Part shown: positions 21,020 through 30,445 of the stretch, piece after piece | Position numbering within the stretch: the first letter of the stretch is position 1 | Layout: every line of letters begins with the position of its first letter | Origin: Podospora bellae-mahoneyi | Taxonomy: Eukaryota > Ascomycota > Sordariomycetes > Sordariales > Podosporaceae | DNA: 64,000 nucleotides | Assembly (NCBI RefSeq): GCF_035222275.1 | Contig: NC_085884.1 | Span: forward strand, 4,278,001 to 4,342,000 | Direction: 5' to 3' | Program-made: the position numbers and the translations under genes | Notes under the pieces: generated by a model | What the model saw: the letters and a program-made list of their open reading frames with translations, nothing else | Databases searched by the model: none | Told to the model about the DNA's origin: nothing

Positions 21020-22085
21020 ATGAGCGCTGAATTCTGGAGCCGGCTTTATGCCAAAGACATCATGAACAGTTGGCTGGGCTTTGAAGGCAATGGCGCGGTA
21101 TCAGTGGAGCACTTCATGTACGGATTCAAAAGGGCGATGACATTTCACACTCGAAGAACGACAACGGAGGAATCATCGAAGCCGAACAAGTTGTGGAAGA
21201 CCCGCCAGCGTTGAACATTAATGGCGACAATGCCAGCGACACTCAAGACATTGCTCCCAACAGTGAAACGCCCCAATGTTCGGCAAAGAAACGGAGTGAG
21301 GAGGGCCCGGTCGTAATTCAAGTGGGCATGGCTGTTGAGGATACACGCAATAAGTGGCCTCTGGGCCGTACTATTAGAATCTGCAATCTTGGATGGTCTC
21401 GGTGACATCAATGCCATGGTCGAAGAGGCCGCCCGAGAATGGGAATGTTGCGTTAATTTGCGATTTGAATTCGGTCACCCGGAATGGAACTCTGATGTTC
21501 GTATTTCATTTCACCCCATCCACGCTCGCCATGGCATAGGGTCCTCGTGGTCTGACTTCGGAACCGATGCTCTGACGTCTTCTTATGCATGCAACATGTA
21601 TCTGGATGTTCAGTACAGAGCATTGACACGCGGCACAGTGCTCCATGAGTTTGGACATCTCCCGGCTTTCGACCATGATCATCAGTCTCCTAAATCAATC
21701 ATCAAGGGAACAAGACGGCTGTCGCCATGGAACTCCGACACAGAACGTCCCGCTTTCTGGAAGACAACTACTTTCACACCTTTCAAGGCCCTGATATTGA
21801 ATGTACAGCTTTTGATCCAACAGTCCCATGATGTACGGTATTCCTGTGAGGTGGACGCTGAATTGGCAGACGTACCACAAGCCTACTGTTCTTTCCGAAT
21901 CGGACAAATCTTTCGCCGCTCACCAGTACCCATTCGCACCACCTCGCCAACCAACACCACCACCACAGCAAGTAGCACTACCTCGCGTATGGGAAGTGTC
22001 TTGCCAGTGCGGAGCCACACTCAGCCAACCGTATAACCTTTGTCAGCGCAGGGTATGCCGATGTGAACAATCGGTCAAGCCCTGA
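21020..22085 (+). pseudogene. Metzincin-like zinc protease relic A
   Basis: The coding signal starts at the ATG at 21020 (MSAEFWSRLYAKDI) and ends at 22085. The zinc site is visible at 21644 onward: LHEFGHLPAFDHDHQSP, an HExxHxxxxxH motif with Ala where Gly is usual. A typical fold lead-in (WPLGRTIRI and MVEEAAREWE) precedes it, and a Met-turn (MMYG) plus the LSESDKSFAAHQYPF tail follow. The frame is broken at least four times by single bases, near 21130 (A-run), 21384, 21706 and 21825. These proteins in fungi are astacin-like and usually end in a Pro-rich or Cys-rich tail, here CQCGATL and CRCE. There is no signal peptide. It is a decayed gene unless the indels are sequence errors. Confidence 0.6.
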
Positions 22086-23225
22086 TGCAGCCTTCAGGGG
22101 GCCTGTCATGGGGTACTGTGGGCTGAGAGTGCCCAAGACAGTGATCATGGCCGAGCGAGCACTTCAGCCTGTTATTACTCTGTGGACTAGGCTTCGCAAT
22201 ATAAATTAAAGCAGTTGTGCATCCCCTCCCGTCGGTGATATACCACCACCGTTCCTGTGAGCTATTTGTGTTTAACATTTTACCGAATTGGCTATCATAC
22301 CCCTTTGCTCTGTTATCATTATTTTCACGAGGTCTCGTAAACATGATTCGTCAGTCTTCTTACCTACCTCGGATAAGAAAATTGGTAGATTTCAGAATTC
22401 AAGAGAAGTGTACAGCCAGAGAGCTGCAATTCGAATGGTCACCCAACTGCATCGTTGGCTCACATCTAGGTAGCTAGCCACAGCAGCACAGTTGGTGCAG
22501 CACTGATGCACTAGGGTGGTAGGTAGAATGAAGATGGTATGCTGATTGATTGCTACCACGCGGCGTCAAGGCAACGATGACAGCCCTTCCTGTCTGGTGC
22601 CTCCAAAGACAAAATGACAGGTTAGGGACGGTTGCGGGTGGATATACCGACTGAGACAAAGGGGTTTGATGATAAGAAGGTTGTTTTTGCAGGTTTATTC
22701 AAAGGATGTTGTGACGAGCAAGACGTCAGATCCCAACGCGGCAAAGCCTACAGCGGCTGAAGAAAAAATACCACTGAAAATCCTGCCGTTAGCGGCACTT
22801 CAACCCATATCACTTCAGTACCTACCTGAGCACTGCCTATCTTATTCGTGGACAAACAAAGTCATTGTTTCTGTGTGTCTCATCGCGAAATGTGACAGGC
22901 CCTCGGAGAACCTTCTCGTCAAGTAAATGAAGGATGAACATGCGTCATATCTTTGTTGCATGTGACCAAGGCCTCATAAGTGTTTGCTGCGTTTACAAAA
23001 TTCTTCTGAGTCTTTCTCGGGATGGTCTGGCAGCTTCTACTCCAACGGATTTTAGTTCCAGTGTCTTGAAGGAAGGTTGTCACGGATTCATCTGATTATA
23101 AATACCACAGTCAAACACATATGATCTCCCTGCGGCCGTCAAGATAATTCCCATCATACTACCTACTCAGTACTCGAGGACCTTTACCGATAACCACACC
23201 CTTCCCAACACTTCCCTCTATCATC
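22086..23225. other. Intergenic, promoter of the CxCC protein gene
   Basis: No gene or repeat found in 1.1 kb. The last part holds a TATA-like box. Confidence 0.4.
23097..23104 (+). promoter_or_regulatory. TATA box of the CxCC protein gene
   Basis: TATAAATACCAC begins here, 129 nt before the ATG at 23226. Nearly the same 12-mer (TATAAATACCAA) lies before the gene at 25738. Confidence 0.5.
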
Positions 23226-23657
23226 ATGGAACCCTACGACAACAGCCCGTTCTGGGACATCGGCGTAGATGATCTCGCAAGCTACTGGAACGGTGGCCAA
23301 GACAAGACGTACGACCACCAAGACAGCGGCAACGACAGCGACAGTGAATTCAGCAGCAACTTCGGAGACAACGTCGACTCGTGTCAGAAGAATAAGTGGT
23401 ATGAAGTCCGGCTTGAGCATGACTCTAGAAGAATTCTGGCTCAATATCAAGACGATGACTCAGACGACGAGCCCGAAGGCGGCCAGTACGAGGATAACGA
23501 GGATGGCGACTGTCGAGGCTGCTGTGGTGACGAAGGGTGCCACTGTCACTGTTGTGATCCGGACGACATGGAAGGTTGCCAATGCTGTGGGAGAAAGAGT
23601 TGTCATTGCCAGTGTTGCGATGGGGATGATGACGACGATGACTACGAAGATAGGTAG
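23226..23657 (+). CDS. Small acidic protein with a repeated CxCC motif
   Basis: An intact 143-residue single-exon gene; ATG preceded by CCCTCTATCATC. The first 95 residues are very acidic (SGNDSDSEFSSNFGDN, DDDSDDEPEGG). The last 50 hold 16 cysteines in two similar blocks: CRGCCGDEGCHCHCCD and GCQCCGRKSCHCQCCD, followed by an Asp tail. The protein lacks a signal peptide. Dense C-x-C and C-C spacing with His suggests soft-metal binding like a metallothionein, but the long acidic domain is not typical of fungal metallothioneins. It lies between two metzincin relics and shares its TATA context with the next Cys-rich gene. Metal binding is an inference. Confidence 0.7.
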   Translation: MEPYDNSPFWDIGVDDLASYWNGGQDKTYDHQDSGNDSDSEFSSNFGDNVDSCQKNKWYEVRLEHDSRRILAQYQDDDSDDEPEGGQYEDNEDGDCRGCCGDEGCHCHCCDPDDMEGCQCCGRKSCHCQCCDGDDDDDDYEDR

Positions 23658-24107
23658 CTTTGGGGGTGCTGGTCGGGTAGCGGCTTCATGCATTAAGTAG
23701 GAAGAGAAACAACCATCATTTCTTGCAAACAAGTTCTTGGCTCGGAACAGGAGCTGATGTTCGCCCATGTCAAAATTTGAACCCGGCGGGTAATGATCAG
23801 GCAACATAGTATAGTCAGATCCTTCCTCTTCCATTTAATCCAATATCTCGCTTTTCAAGGATAGATCCTGAATGTTTACCCCGCCCGCCCATGGCAATGA
23901 CATGCAGTTGCCGTTTGTCTTCCAGACTGCCCCTCCCTATCATCAGTCGTGTCTTTCTGTGCTTCTGTTGGCTTGCTGCCCAATAAGTGACGTGATCAGA
24001 CGTCGCCCATCATCCAGATCGCAGTAGATTTTACCATTCCCATACTCCTCAGCTCTCGTCCACGTCGCAACTGCAGGATACAACACTCTGAAGACAGAAG
24101 CGACACA
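23658..24107. other. Spacer between the CxCC gene and metzincin relic B
   Basis: No gene seen. Confidence 0.4.
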
Positions 24108-25059
24108 ATGAGCGCACCCGCCGCCCCAAATGACAACAAAACTGAAAAGCCCGAGCGCGAACATGTCTACGCCGTCACCATACCCAGTCATCAGTGGAAA
24201 CGCGGCGAGGTAATCCCCACAGCCTTTGTCAATGGCATCCCGCAACTCCAAGCCAAGGTGAAGCAGCATGCTCAAGAACTCGAAAAGCACGCCAATATTC
24301 GCTTCAAGTTCCGGCCTTCTGAGCATGGCCCCGCCAGGATCACCATCGCCATGGATCCCCAGTTAGGCTCCTACTCAAAACTTGACACCCAGTCTCCCGT
24401 CGCTGCCTACAACAATCCCGACAATCCCACCATGAACTTGCGTATCGACCAGACAACACCAGATGAAGAGATTCGAAGAAACTGTATGCCCGAGCTTCTT
24501 CACGCAATCGGGTTTGACCATGAGCACCAGTCGCCAGCCGCCAACATTGAGTGGGATGAAGATGCTGTCTACGAGGAAACGGCCAAGAGCGGTTGGATAC
24601 GTGAGAAGACTCAACAAGCGCAACGTGCAGCACTCAAGATTCGACCCCGATTCAATCATGATGTACCCGATCCAAGAGAACCGGACAAGGAACGGGTTTT
24701 CCAACACTCGGAACACCATGCTTTCTGAGACTGACAAGTCTTTTGCCCGTGAAGTGTACCCGTTCGATGACCTGCCGCCTCATGGCTTGCAGTGCGCAGG
24801 GGAATGTTCCTCCCATGGGGCCTACGTCCAACAACATTCTCCGCAACCTGTTGCCGGTCATGATCAAATGTATGCTCGGCCGGACCAGTCTCCGTCAAGC
24901 ACAGGATACATCAACGGAGACGGTGCCAACTCAGGGGCGTATGAGTATCAGAGCATCCTGCAAGGAAATGAGTCGGAAGGGGATGTCGGAGACACGGTGC
25001 GCTATGAGACGACTGGGTACTTTGAGGAGGTTATATCTGTCGCAGAGTCAGAAAGGTAG
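24108..25059 (+). pseudogene. Metzincin-like protease relic B with lost zinc ligand
   Basis: The ATG at 24108 (MSAPAAPNDNK) opens a 206-codon frame with YAVTIPSHQWKRGEVIPTAF, ANIRFKFRPSEHGPARITIA and TMNLRIDQTTPDEEIRRN, the usual lead-in of fungal astacin-like domains. The zinc motif reads MPELLHAIGFDHEHQSP: the first His is Pro (CCC at 24489-24491), while the second and third His, the Glu and the Gly are kept. Near 24611 the frame slips by one base; the next frame continues with FDPDSIMMYPIQENRTRNG (Met-turn) and LSETDKSFAREVYPF, then a long disordered tail to 25059. With one ligand changed and the frame broken, an active protease is unlikely. Confidence 0.65.
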
Positions 25060-25184
25060 CTTTTAGAGGATGAGGTTGGTAATAGAGGACATATTGTTGA
25101 GAGCCTTAACACAATGCCGAGTGTGTGTATATGTGTCCCTTTTATTGGCTGAAGGCTATCGATACGTAGTAATAGCGACCGTAA

Positions 25185-25410
25185 AAAAAACTACTAAGGG
25201 ACATATATAGGCCGATTTATAACACTGATGAAAAATAATCTGTAGAACCTAGTTATGTTTTTTATGCATTTATATTATTATCATAAAAATAAAAGTAAAA
25301 GCAGTAAAAGCGTTTGATTATGAATTTATAATTTATTTAAAAATGAATACTTAGTATATGACAATACATATATTTTAAAACTTATATAATAATTGTTTTA
25401 CCAGTCGGAC
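25185..25410. other. AT-rich island
   Basis: About 225 bp made almost wholly of A and T runs, in sharp contrast to the flanks. No terminal repeats or transposon protein pieces can be seen. It may be a short RIP-mutated relic or just a low-complexity spacer. Confidence 0.5.
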
Positions 25411-25597
25411 CAAATATTTCCCAACCTGTATGGCGAGTTCTTGGGTCAGAACACTTTCATCTGTCCAATAGACTCGGAGCAATGGTTCACTTATGATCGT
25501 TCACGCGATATCACGAAGCCCACAGAGGAGCATAAGTGAATCCGCGCAGATATTCACCAGCGTGACAATCCCCGCAAAAAGCCACTCTAAAGAATTT

Positions 25598-25605
25598 TAT
25601 AAATA
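25598..25605 (+). promoter_or_regulatory. TATA box of the CxC protein gene
   Basis: TATAAATACCAA, 140 nt before the ATG at 25738, followed by C/T-rich leader sequence. Confidence 0.5.
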
Positions 25606-25737
25606 CCAATTCCTCCAACCAGACTTTCCACTCACTCTATCGCGATCACCTCCCAACCAAGATACTAATCAACCTCATACATCGCATCACTTCCAAGTCA
25701 GCCAGCCTCATCCCTTAACCGCAACATCGCCATCAAG

Positions 25738-26016
25738 ATGCCCACCTCAACCATGACAAAGACCAAGATCAGGTGCAAGTGCCACTGCGCCTGCACAGCC
25801 GAGAGCAGCAAAGACTTTGGGCCGTACTGCTCCCAGTGCGTCAAGCAGCATGCAGCCAACGTCATCGATAACCGGCTTGCCGGCAGCAGGAACGAAAAGA
25901 AGAACATGGGAACCCACAAAGCTCCCAGTACCGACACGGTCTCTGTTATTCCGACGAGTTTCCCCGAGTCATCAAGACAACAGGCGCGCGATCATTTGTT
26001 CCAAGAAGTCCCCTAA
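25738..26016 (+). CDS. Small CxC-type cysteine-rich protein
   Basis: An intact 92-residue single-exon ORF; the ATG sits in the context CATCAAGATGCCC. Residues 12-36 hold six cysteines (RCKCHCACTAESSKDFGPYC followed by SQC), resembling half of a small zinc ribbon or treble-clef. The rest is polar and probably disordered. No signal peptide. It shares its C-H-C pattern and TATA sequence with the gene at 23226, and each follows a metzincin relic. Zinc binding is likely from the cysteine spacing, but the function is unknown. Confidence 0.6.
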   Translation: MPTSTMTKTKIRCKCHCACTAESSKDFGPYCSQCVKQHAANVIDNRLAGSRNEKKNMGTHKAPSTDTVSVIPTSFPESSRQQARDHLFQEVP

Positions 26017-26823
26017 GGAGGATGAGTATGAACGAGGCCGGAAGAAGAGGGAGGATGGGGTTTTAGTGCTGAATAAATGCTCGGCTATGTAGTGGAGGGG
26101 GACTTGTAGGTACATTGTTACAAGGGAGGGGGTATTCTGTTGGTGACGCTGGGGGTGTAGGTTATGGCGGCGGGCCGTGGTGGCAATGGTAATCAAGGAG
26201 CGAGAGGTATGGGGGGAGGCATGACACTGGGTAGACACGAGGGAGGGATGATAATCGGAGGGATTTCGCTATAGAGGGCATAGACGGGGGGGACGTCTGA
26301 GCATTAGCCTTCTGGACATTCCTTTTCATCGAGAGAGATCGACACAATGAACAAAGAGAAATCTCCACTGGGGCTACTTGTTCATCCTGTCATGGCTGCC
26401 GTCTATGCAAACATGAACCTGATGACTTGACTTGCTGTGCAACCGTTGCTTATCCGCCTTGGTTTGACGACGAAGCACACTTCTCAGTCATTGTTTGCAG
26501 TTAATATAAAGTGCAGCGGCCTCGCATTTCGATGGGCCTCGAAAACATGCTGAGAGGCAATATGTTGGCAGGTAACAGCAAGCAGTTAGCATCTCGAAGG
26601 CGGGCCACAGTACTTAGGTGGCAGTGAACCACATAGAAAACATATCAGCTTGTACATCTGTCAACACCATCCTGCTCAACCCCCTGAAATTTTAACAGTG
26701 CAAACCTAGAAGTTCCATAAAAAGGATGACCAAAAGAAAAAGTACATCCAGATATGGGAGAGCAAGGCTTCATGGGAGCCTTGAAGCATTGAACTTGTAT
26801 ACATTTGTATGTATGAGAAAAAT
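26017..26823. other. Intergenic
   Basis: No gene found. This is the 3' flank of both the CxC gene and the tRNA-Ser gene. Confidence 0.4.
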
Positions 26824-26904
26824 CGTCACCTGCAGGATTCGAACCTACGCTCCCGAAGGAACAGCCTTAGCAGGGCTGCGTGTTAACCACTCCACCAAAG
26901 TGAC
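26824..26904 (-). tRNA. tRNA-Ser (GCT)
   Basis: The minus strand folds into a cloverleaf: acceptor GTCACTT pairs with AGGTGAC (one G-T), anticodon stem CAGCC/GGCTG encloses CTGCTAA with anticodon GCT, and a long variable arm (TTCCTTCGGGAGC region) precedes the T arm with GGTTCGAATCC. The long variable arm and the GCT anticodon fit serine AGY decoding. The discriminator base is G. No intron. Confidence 0.93.
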
Positions 26905-27265
26905 CTGATGCTTTGCTGATATATTGCGTTGTTGGGAATAGCTCTCAAGATGGCCAGCAGCGAACAGGCAAAGCTAAAGTAGCTGCGCGGCCCAGGGCTA
27001 AATTAAAGACTTTTGGCCTAATATCTATCATGTCATCAGTCGAATCCGGAGATTGTGGGTGTTGTCGAGCTGCATGAATAGCTAGTTTCACATCACATGA
27101 GGGCAAAGGCGGCGAAAAGCAGTCAAGATATCATAATATGTCCTTCTAGTCAGAAGCAAAGTATGTACGACGAAGAATATCCAAATGGTATATCTGCAAC
27201 CCCCCTCAACTTCACACCCCTCCCTTATTCCCCATCACACCAATCCACCTCTCACCACCCCGCAT
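26905..27265. other. Spacer between tRNA-Ser and LPMO
   Basis: No gene seen. The 5' flank of tRNA-Ser and the 3' flank of the LPMO gene meet here. Confidence 0.4.
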
Positions 27266-28034
27266 TTAGCAGCGGACGGGAGCAGGGCCAGGGTTGGTAT
27301 AAGAGGTAGGTGTAGGCCAGTAAAGCTGGAACAGAATGCCAGGGTCGGTAGCCTTGTAAGCACCGGGGAAGGACACCAGCTGGCCGGTGTTGAGGGTGCC
27401 GGAGCCGCCCGTGACGGAGATCTGGGCGCAGGAGAGGTAGAGCTGGGCACCACCGACGCTGCCGGCCGAGTGGAGAGCGATGTGCTCAACACGGAGGAGG
27501 TATTCGCCGTTGGCGATGCAGCTGGGGATCTGGACCGAGACCTCGGTCTTGCCTGTTGAGTGAAAACAACCAGGTTAGTATCCTGTCGTTAACTGAGTTG
27601 CTGGCATCGAATAACTTACCATCGCTGGGCCACTTGATGGAACCTGTGCCGAGGCCGGAAGGACCATCCTGGTAGATCTTGAACCAGACAGCGCCCTTGC
27701 CGTCAAAGGTCTTGGCCGTCTTGCCGGCGGGGACCTTGGCCATGTAGAAGTGAAGAGGGCCGGGGTGGCCGACGGAGGAGCCGACCTGGAAGGTGACGGT
27801 GGAGCCGGCGGTGACGGCGAGGGTGTTGGGGGCACCGACGCCGGGGTCACGCTCGTAGCAGGTCATGAGGGGGGAGTTGACATCGGTGACCGGGCCGTTG
27901 GAGTAGTGGTTCTGAGTGATGCGGACGGTGTCCCATTGGGGCTGGGCAACACCGTTGTACTTGGTACCGGGGAAGGTGTAGTGGGCTTGAGCGCCAGCAG
28001 CGGCGAGGACCGCGAGGGTGGTGGAAGCCTTCAT
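27266..28034 (-). CDS. AA9 lytic polysaccharide monooxygenase
   Basis: Exons 27620-28034 and 27266-27552; the 67-nt intron has GTAAGT, ATACTAACC and CAACAG. The product is 233 residues. A signal peptide (MKASTTLAVLAAAGAQA) ends just before His18, which would be the mature N-terminal His of the copper histidine brace. The second brace His is His90 in VGHPGPLHFYMAKV. The axial Tyr is Tyr177 in GAQLYLSCAQI, with conserved Gln175 and His166 nearby. Family members cleave cellulose or related glucans oxidatively outside the cell. There is no CBM1 domain or linker; the protein stops shortly after the catalytic domain (PGPAPVRC). The gene looks intact, and all active-site residues are present. Confidence 0.95.
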
Positions 28035-29629
28035 CTTGACGGTGGGGAATGAACCGCGAGTGAGATGAGAAATCTGATCGGCGGGTGGCGGACCAAAAAA
28101 TTCAGGAGATCGTCAGGGCGGTCGAGGCAGACCTTTATAGTTGGACGATCTCCCGGGTTGAGCCATGGCCATGCTCCTGCCCTGTCGATGATCGAGTCCA
28201 GAATCTCAGCCGACAGTCACATCAACCGGGTCAATGGAATATCCAGCCGATAGAGGACGTGAATTGTGGAGCAGGTAGCAGTGGGTGGCAGACATGTGGA
28301 GAGCTGTCGAAGATTCTGATGTGGGAAGCGAATCCATCGACCAGTCAGCCGGCGGCTAATAGATTGAAGTGAAATAGCGAGGGGCTGCGGGTTGACGTTG
28401 TGAACCCGGTTTTGGGATGGCACTGTGAGCCTGGGCCGTGGCGTTGCGGAGGTTGTAGCCATGCGTCTGGTAATTGCGCAATGCCGTTCTTGCTTGAATC
28501 GAGTGCCGGAGGAGAAGATTGTCAAGGGGGGGGCATCAGCGTTACATGCGGCTTCTTCTCCCGAAACTTCTTACCCGTTCGGGCAACCCAACGACGAAAC
28601 GGCTTGGCGATGGTATGCCAGTCTCCAAGCGGAACAAATGAGATTGGAGGATTTTCCCAGTTCTCGACACTGTTTCGGTACCAGGCCTTCCATGATTCCC
28701 ATTCCGGGCCCTAGTCCGATGTCGATCGCCGACTACGCTGACCGACACTACAGGCGCGGTACCGGCGACGTTGCGACGGCATAGCGGGCAGACGGTGACT
28801 TGGCGGGCTGCCAGTCCTTGACCTGACAGACATAAGCCGGCTATCTCCCCGATAGATGCGGCTGGCGGTAGCTGCGCTGATCTCCTGCACGAATCCAAGC
28901 TTGATCCATCGTCGCGTGGTAGATGTGTGTGGCTTGTAAGAGGATATTCAGGCTCCCGAGACAGAGCATTCGACGCCAAGTTCTAGCCGCCCAGTTCCAA
29001 CGTTGCGCGGGCCTGTCATCCGATTGTCTCGCTCCCAAGAGTTTCAAAGTTCCCAAGCTGGAAGGTCTTGGAGGTTGGCGGTGTTGATCTGATGTCGGAT
29101 TCGTGAAGGCTAGGTATGTCGATCGAGATGCAAGTAGCCGCCCCATTGCAGCCTGCGACGAGCTGGAGGCCGGGCGTTGGCAATATTTCGGGTTCTGGTT
29201 TCGAGTAGATGGGTACTAGCACGCGAGAAAGAAGGATAATCCTCGGGGTGTTTTGATGTTCTCAAAGCAACATCAGAGTCTTGCAAAGATGGCGGAGTTG
29301 AAAGCTCTTCCACCCTGGTGTCCCGTGTTGCCAACTGTGCCAGCCCCACAGCGTGAATGCTGTCACTGGCAGTGAACCTGTGGCTTTACGCCATCCGGCT
29401 GACCTTCTCACACTGTCTGGGAGATGTCCTCCTTCTCCGTATTCTTGTTGCTGACCGTCAGCGCTGCGGGTGAATCTCGATAGCCACGGTCCTACTTACC
29501 CACACATCCCATCGTCGTTAGCTATCAGCCGTGCTCAAGTGTCACTCAACGATCAGCAACGATTTCGGAAAAGACAACAAACAAAATATTCGATTGAAGC
29601 TACAATGACCACCTCTCCCAACAACCCCC
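28035..29629. other. Long LPMO upstream region
   Basis: 1.6 kb without a supportable gene. It includes the promoter of the LPMO gene and the 3' flank of the NPP1 gene. ORFs on both strands here are Arg-rich and lack domains. Confidence 0.45.
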
Positions 29630-30445
29630 TCATGGATTTCCAGGCGACCCAACATCCAAGTTGGCATCGAAAGTGATGGAGCTGTGCTTCGCCCGTCCAA
29701 TATTCCCAGCGAAAGTCGCGTCTTTGAAGCCGATCGTGGCCTTACCAAAGTCGTGCGCAAACAACTTGTCCCGGATAGCAAGCGAAGGGAAGCCATTATA
29801 CGACACCAATGCACCCCTGAACCACACGCCCTTGTGGTTCTCAATGTTGTCATCGCTGGCATCGGCAAAGCGGAAGCAGTGAGTGCTAACCCCGTCCTTG
29901 TGATAGACAATCTTGGGGTGGTCTCCATCCCATCTAACCTGGCTGGCAGCCTTGATCTCATATTCCCCGTGCTGTGAGACGCCGACATACTCGGCCTGGT
30001 TGGTGCTTTGCCTCACCCACACGGCAATGTGCTCCCAATCGTGGGTGTGGCCGGGGTCAATAAAGTTGGCGATGGCGACGTCCTTCTCGAAGTAATACCC
30101 GTACAGGTAGATGCACCAGCCGTTGTTGCACCGCTGGCGGGAGTAGACGTTGTTGTTGTCGAGGTCGGAGAGGTCGCGACAGTTGGAAGAGTAGCCGGTC
30201 CAATTGTGGGGGAGACCCTCCACGATGTTGCCCTGGGCGTCGATGGCAGGGACGTTGTAGCATCCATCGGTGTCAAAGTCCAGAGAGGGTTGCCATTTGA
30301 GGTCATTGGCTGTGGCTCTCTGGGGGAGAGCCGTTGGGGGGGCCGCGGCACGGTAGGAGATGATGGCGGGGGGTGCTGCCAAGGCGGCCCACGGGGCAAG
30401 TGCCGCTGTCAGGAACAGGGCGGGGGAAGTGAGGGTGGGGATCAT
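29630..30445 (-). CDS. NPP1-domain (necrosis-inducing-like) secreted protein
   Basis: An intact single-exon gene for 271 residues. The first 23 residues are a signal peptide (LTAALAPWAALA). The mature part has the hallmarks of the NPP1/NLP family: two cysteines flanking the early segment (GCYNVPAID and NCRDLSDL), YAYYFEKD-like strand GYYFEKDVAIANFIDPG, and the central heptapeptide GHTHDWE followed by HIAVWV. Threonine stands at the third heptapeptide position, where many members have arginine. Family members are secreted and some damage dicot plant membranes; others are non-toxic, and activity cannot be read from this sequence. It is well separated from its neighbours. Confidence 0.92.
   Translation of the reverse strand: MIPTLTSPALFLTAALAPWAALAAPPAIISYRAAAPPTALPQRATANDLKWQPSLDFDTDGCYNVPAIDAQGNIVEGLPHNWTGYSSNCRDLSDLDNNNVYSRQRCNNGWCIYLYGYYFEKDVAIANFIDPGHTHDWEHIAVWVRQSTNQAEYVGVSQHGEYEIKAASQVRWDGDHPKIVYHKDGVSTHCFRFADASDDNIENHKGVWFRGALVSYNGFPSLAIRDKLFAHDFGKATIGFKDATFAGNIGRAKHSSITFDANLDVGSPGNP

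Larger units (their letters stand above)
25060..25737. other. Intergenic with an AT-rich island
   Basis: No gene seen. It holds the AT-rich island at 25185-25410 and the promoter of the CxC gene. Confidence 0.5.

Noticed and set aside
23460-23834. Minus-strand Val/Thr-rich ORF opposite the CxCC gene
   Set aside because: Antisense shadow of Asp/Cys codons.
28542-28979. Minus-strand 145-codon ORF between LPMO and NPP1
   Set aside because: Arg/Ser/Gly-rich, no domain and no good start; probably chance.
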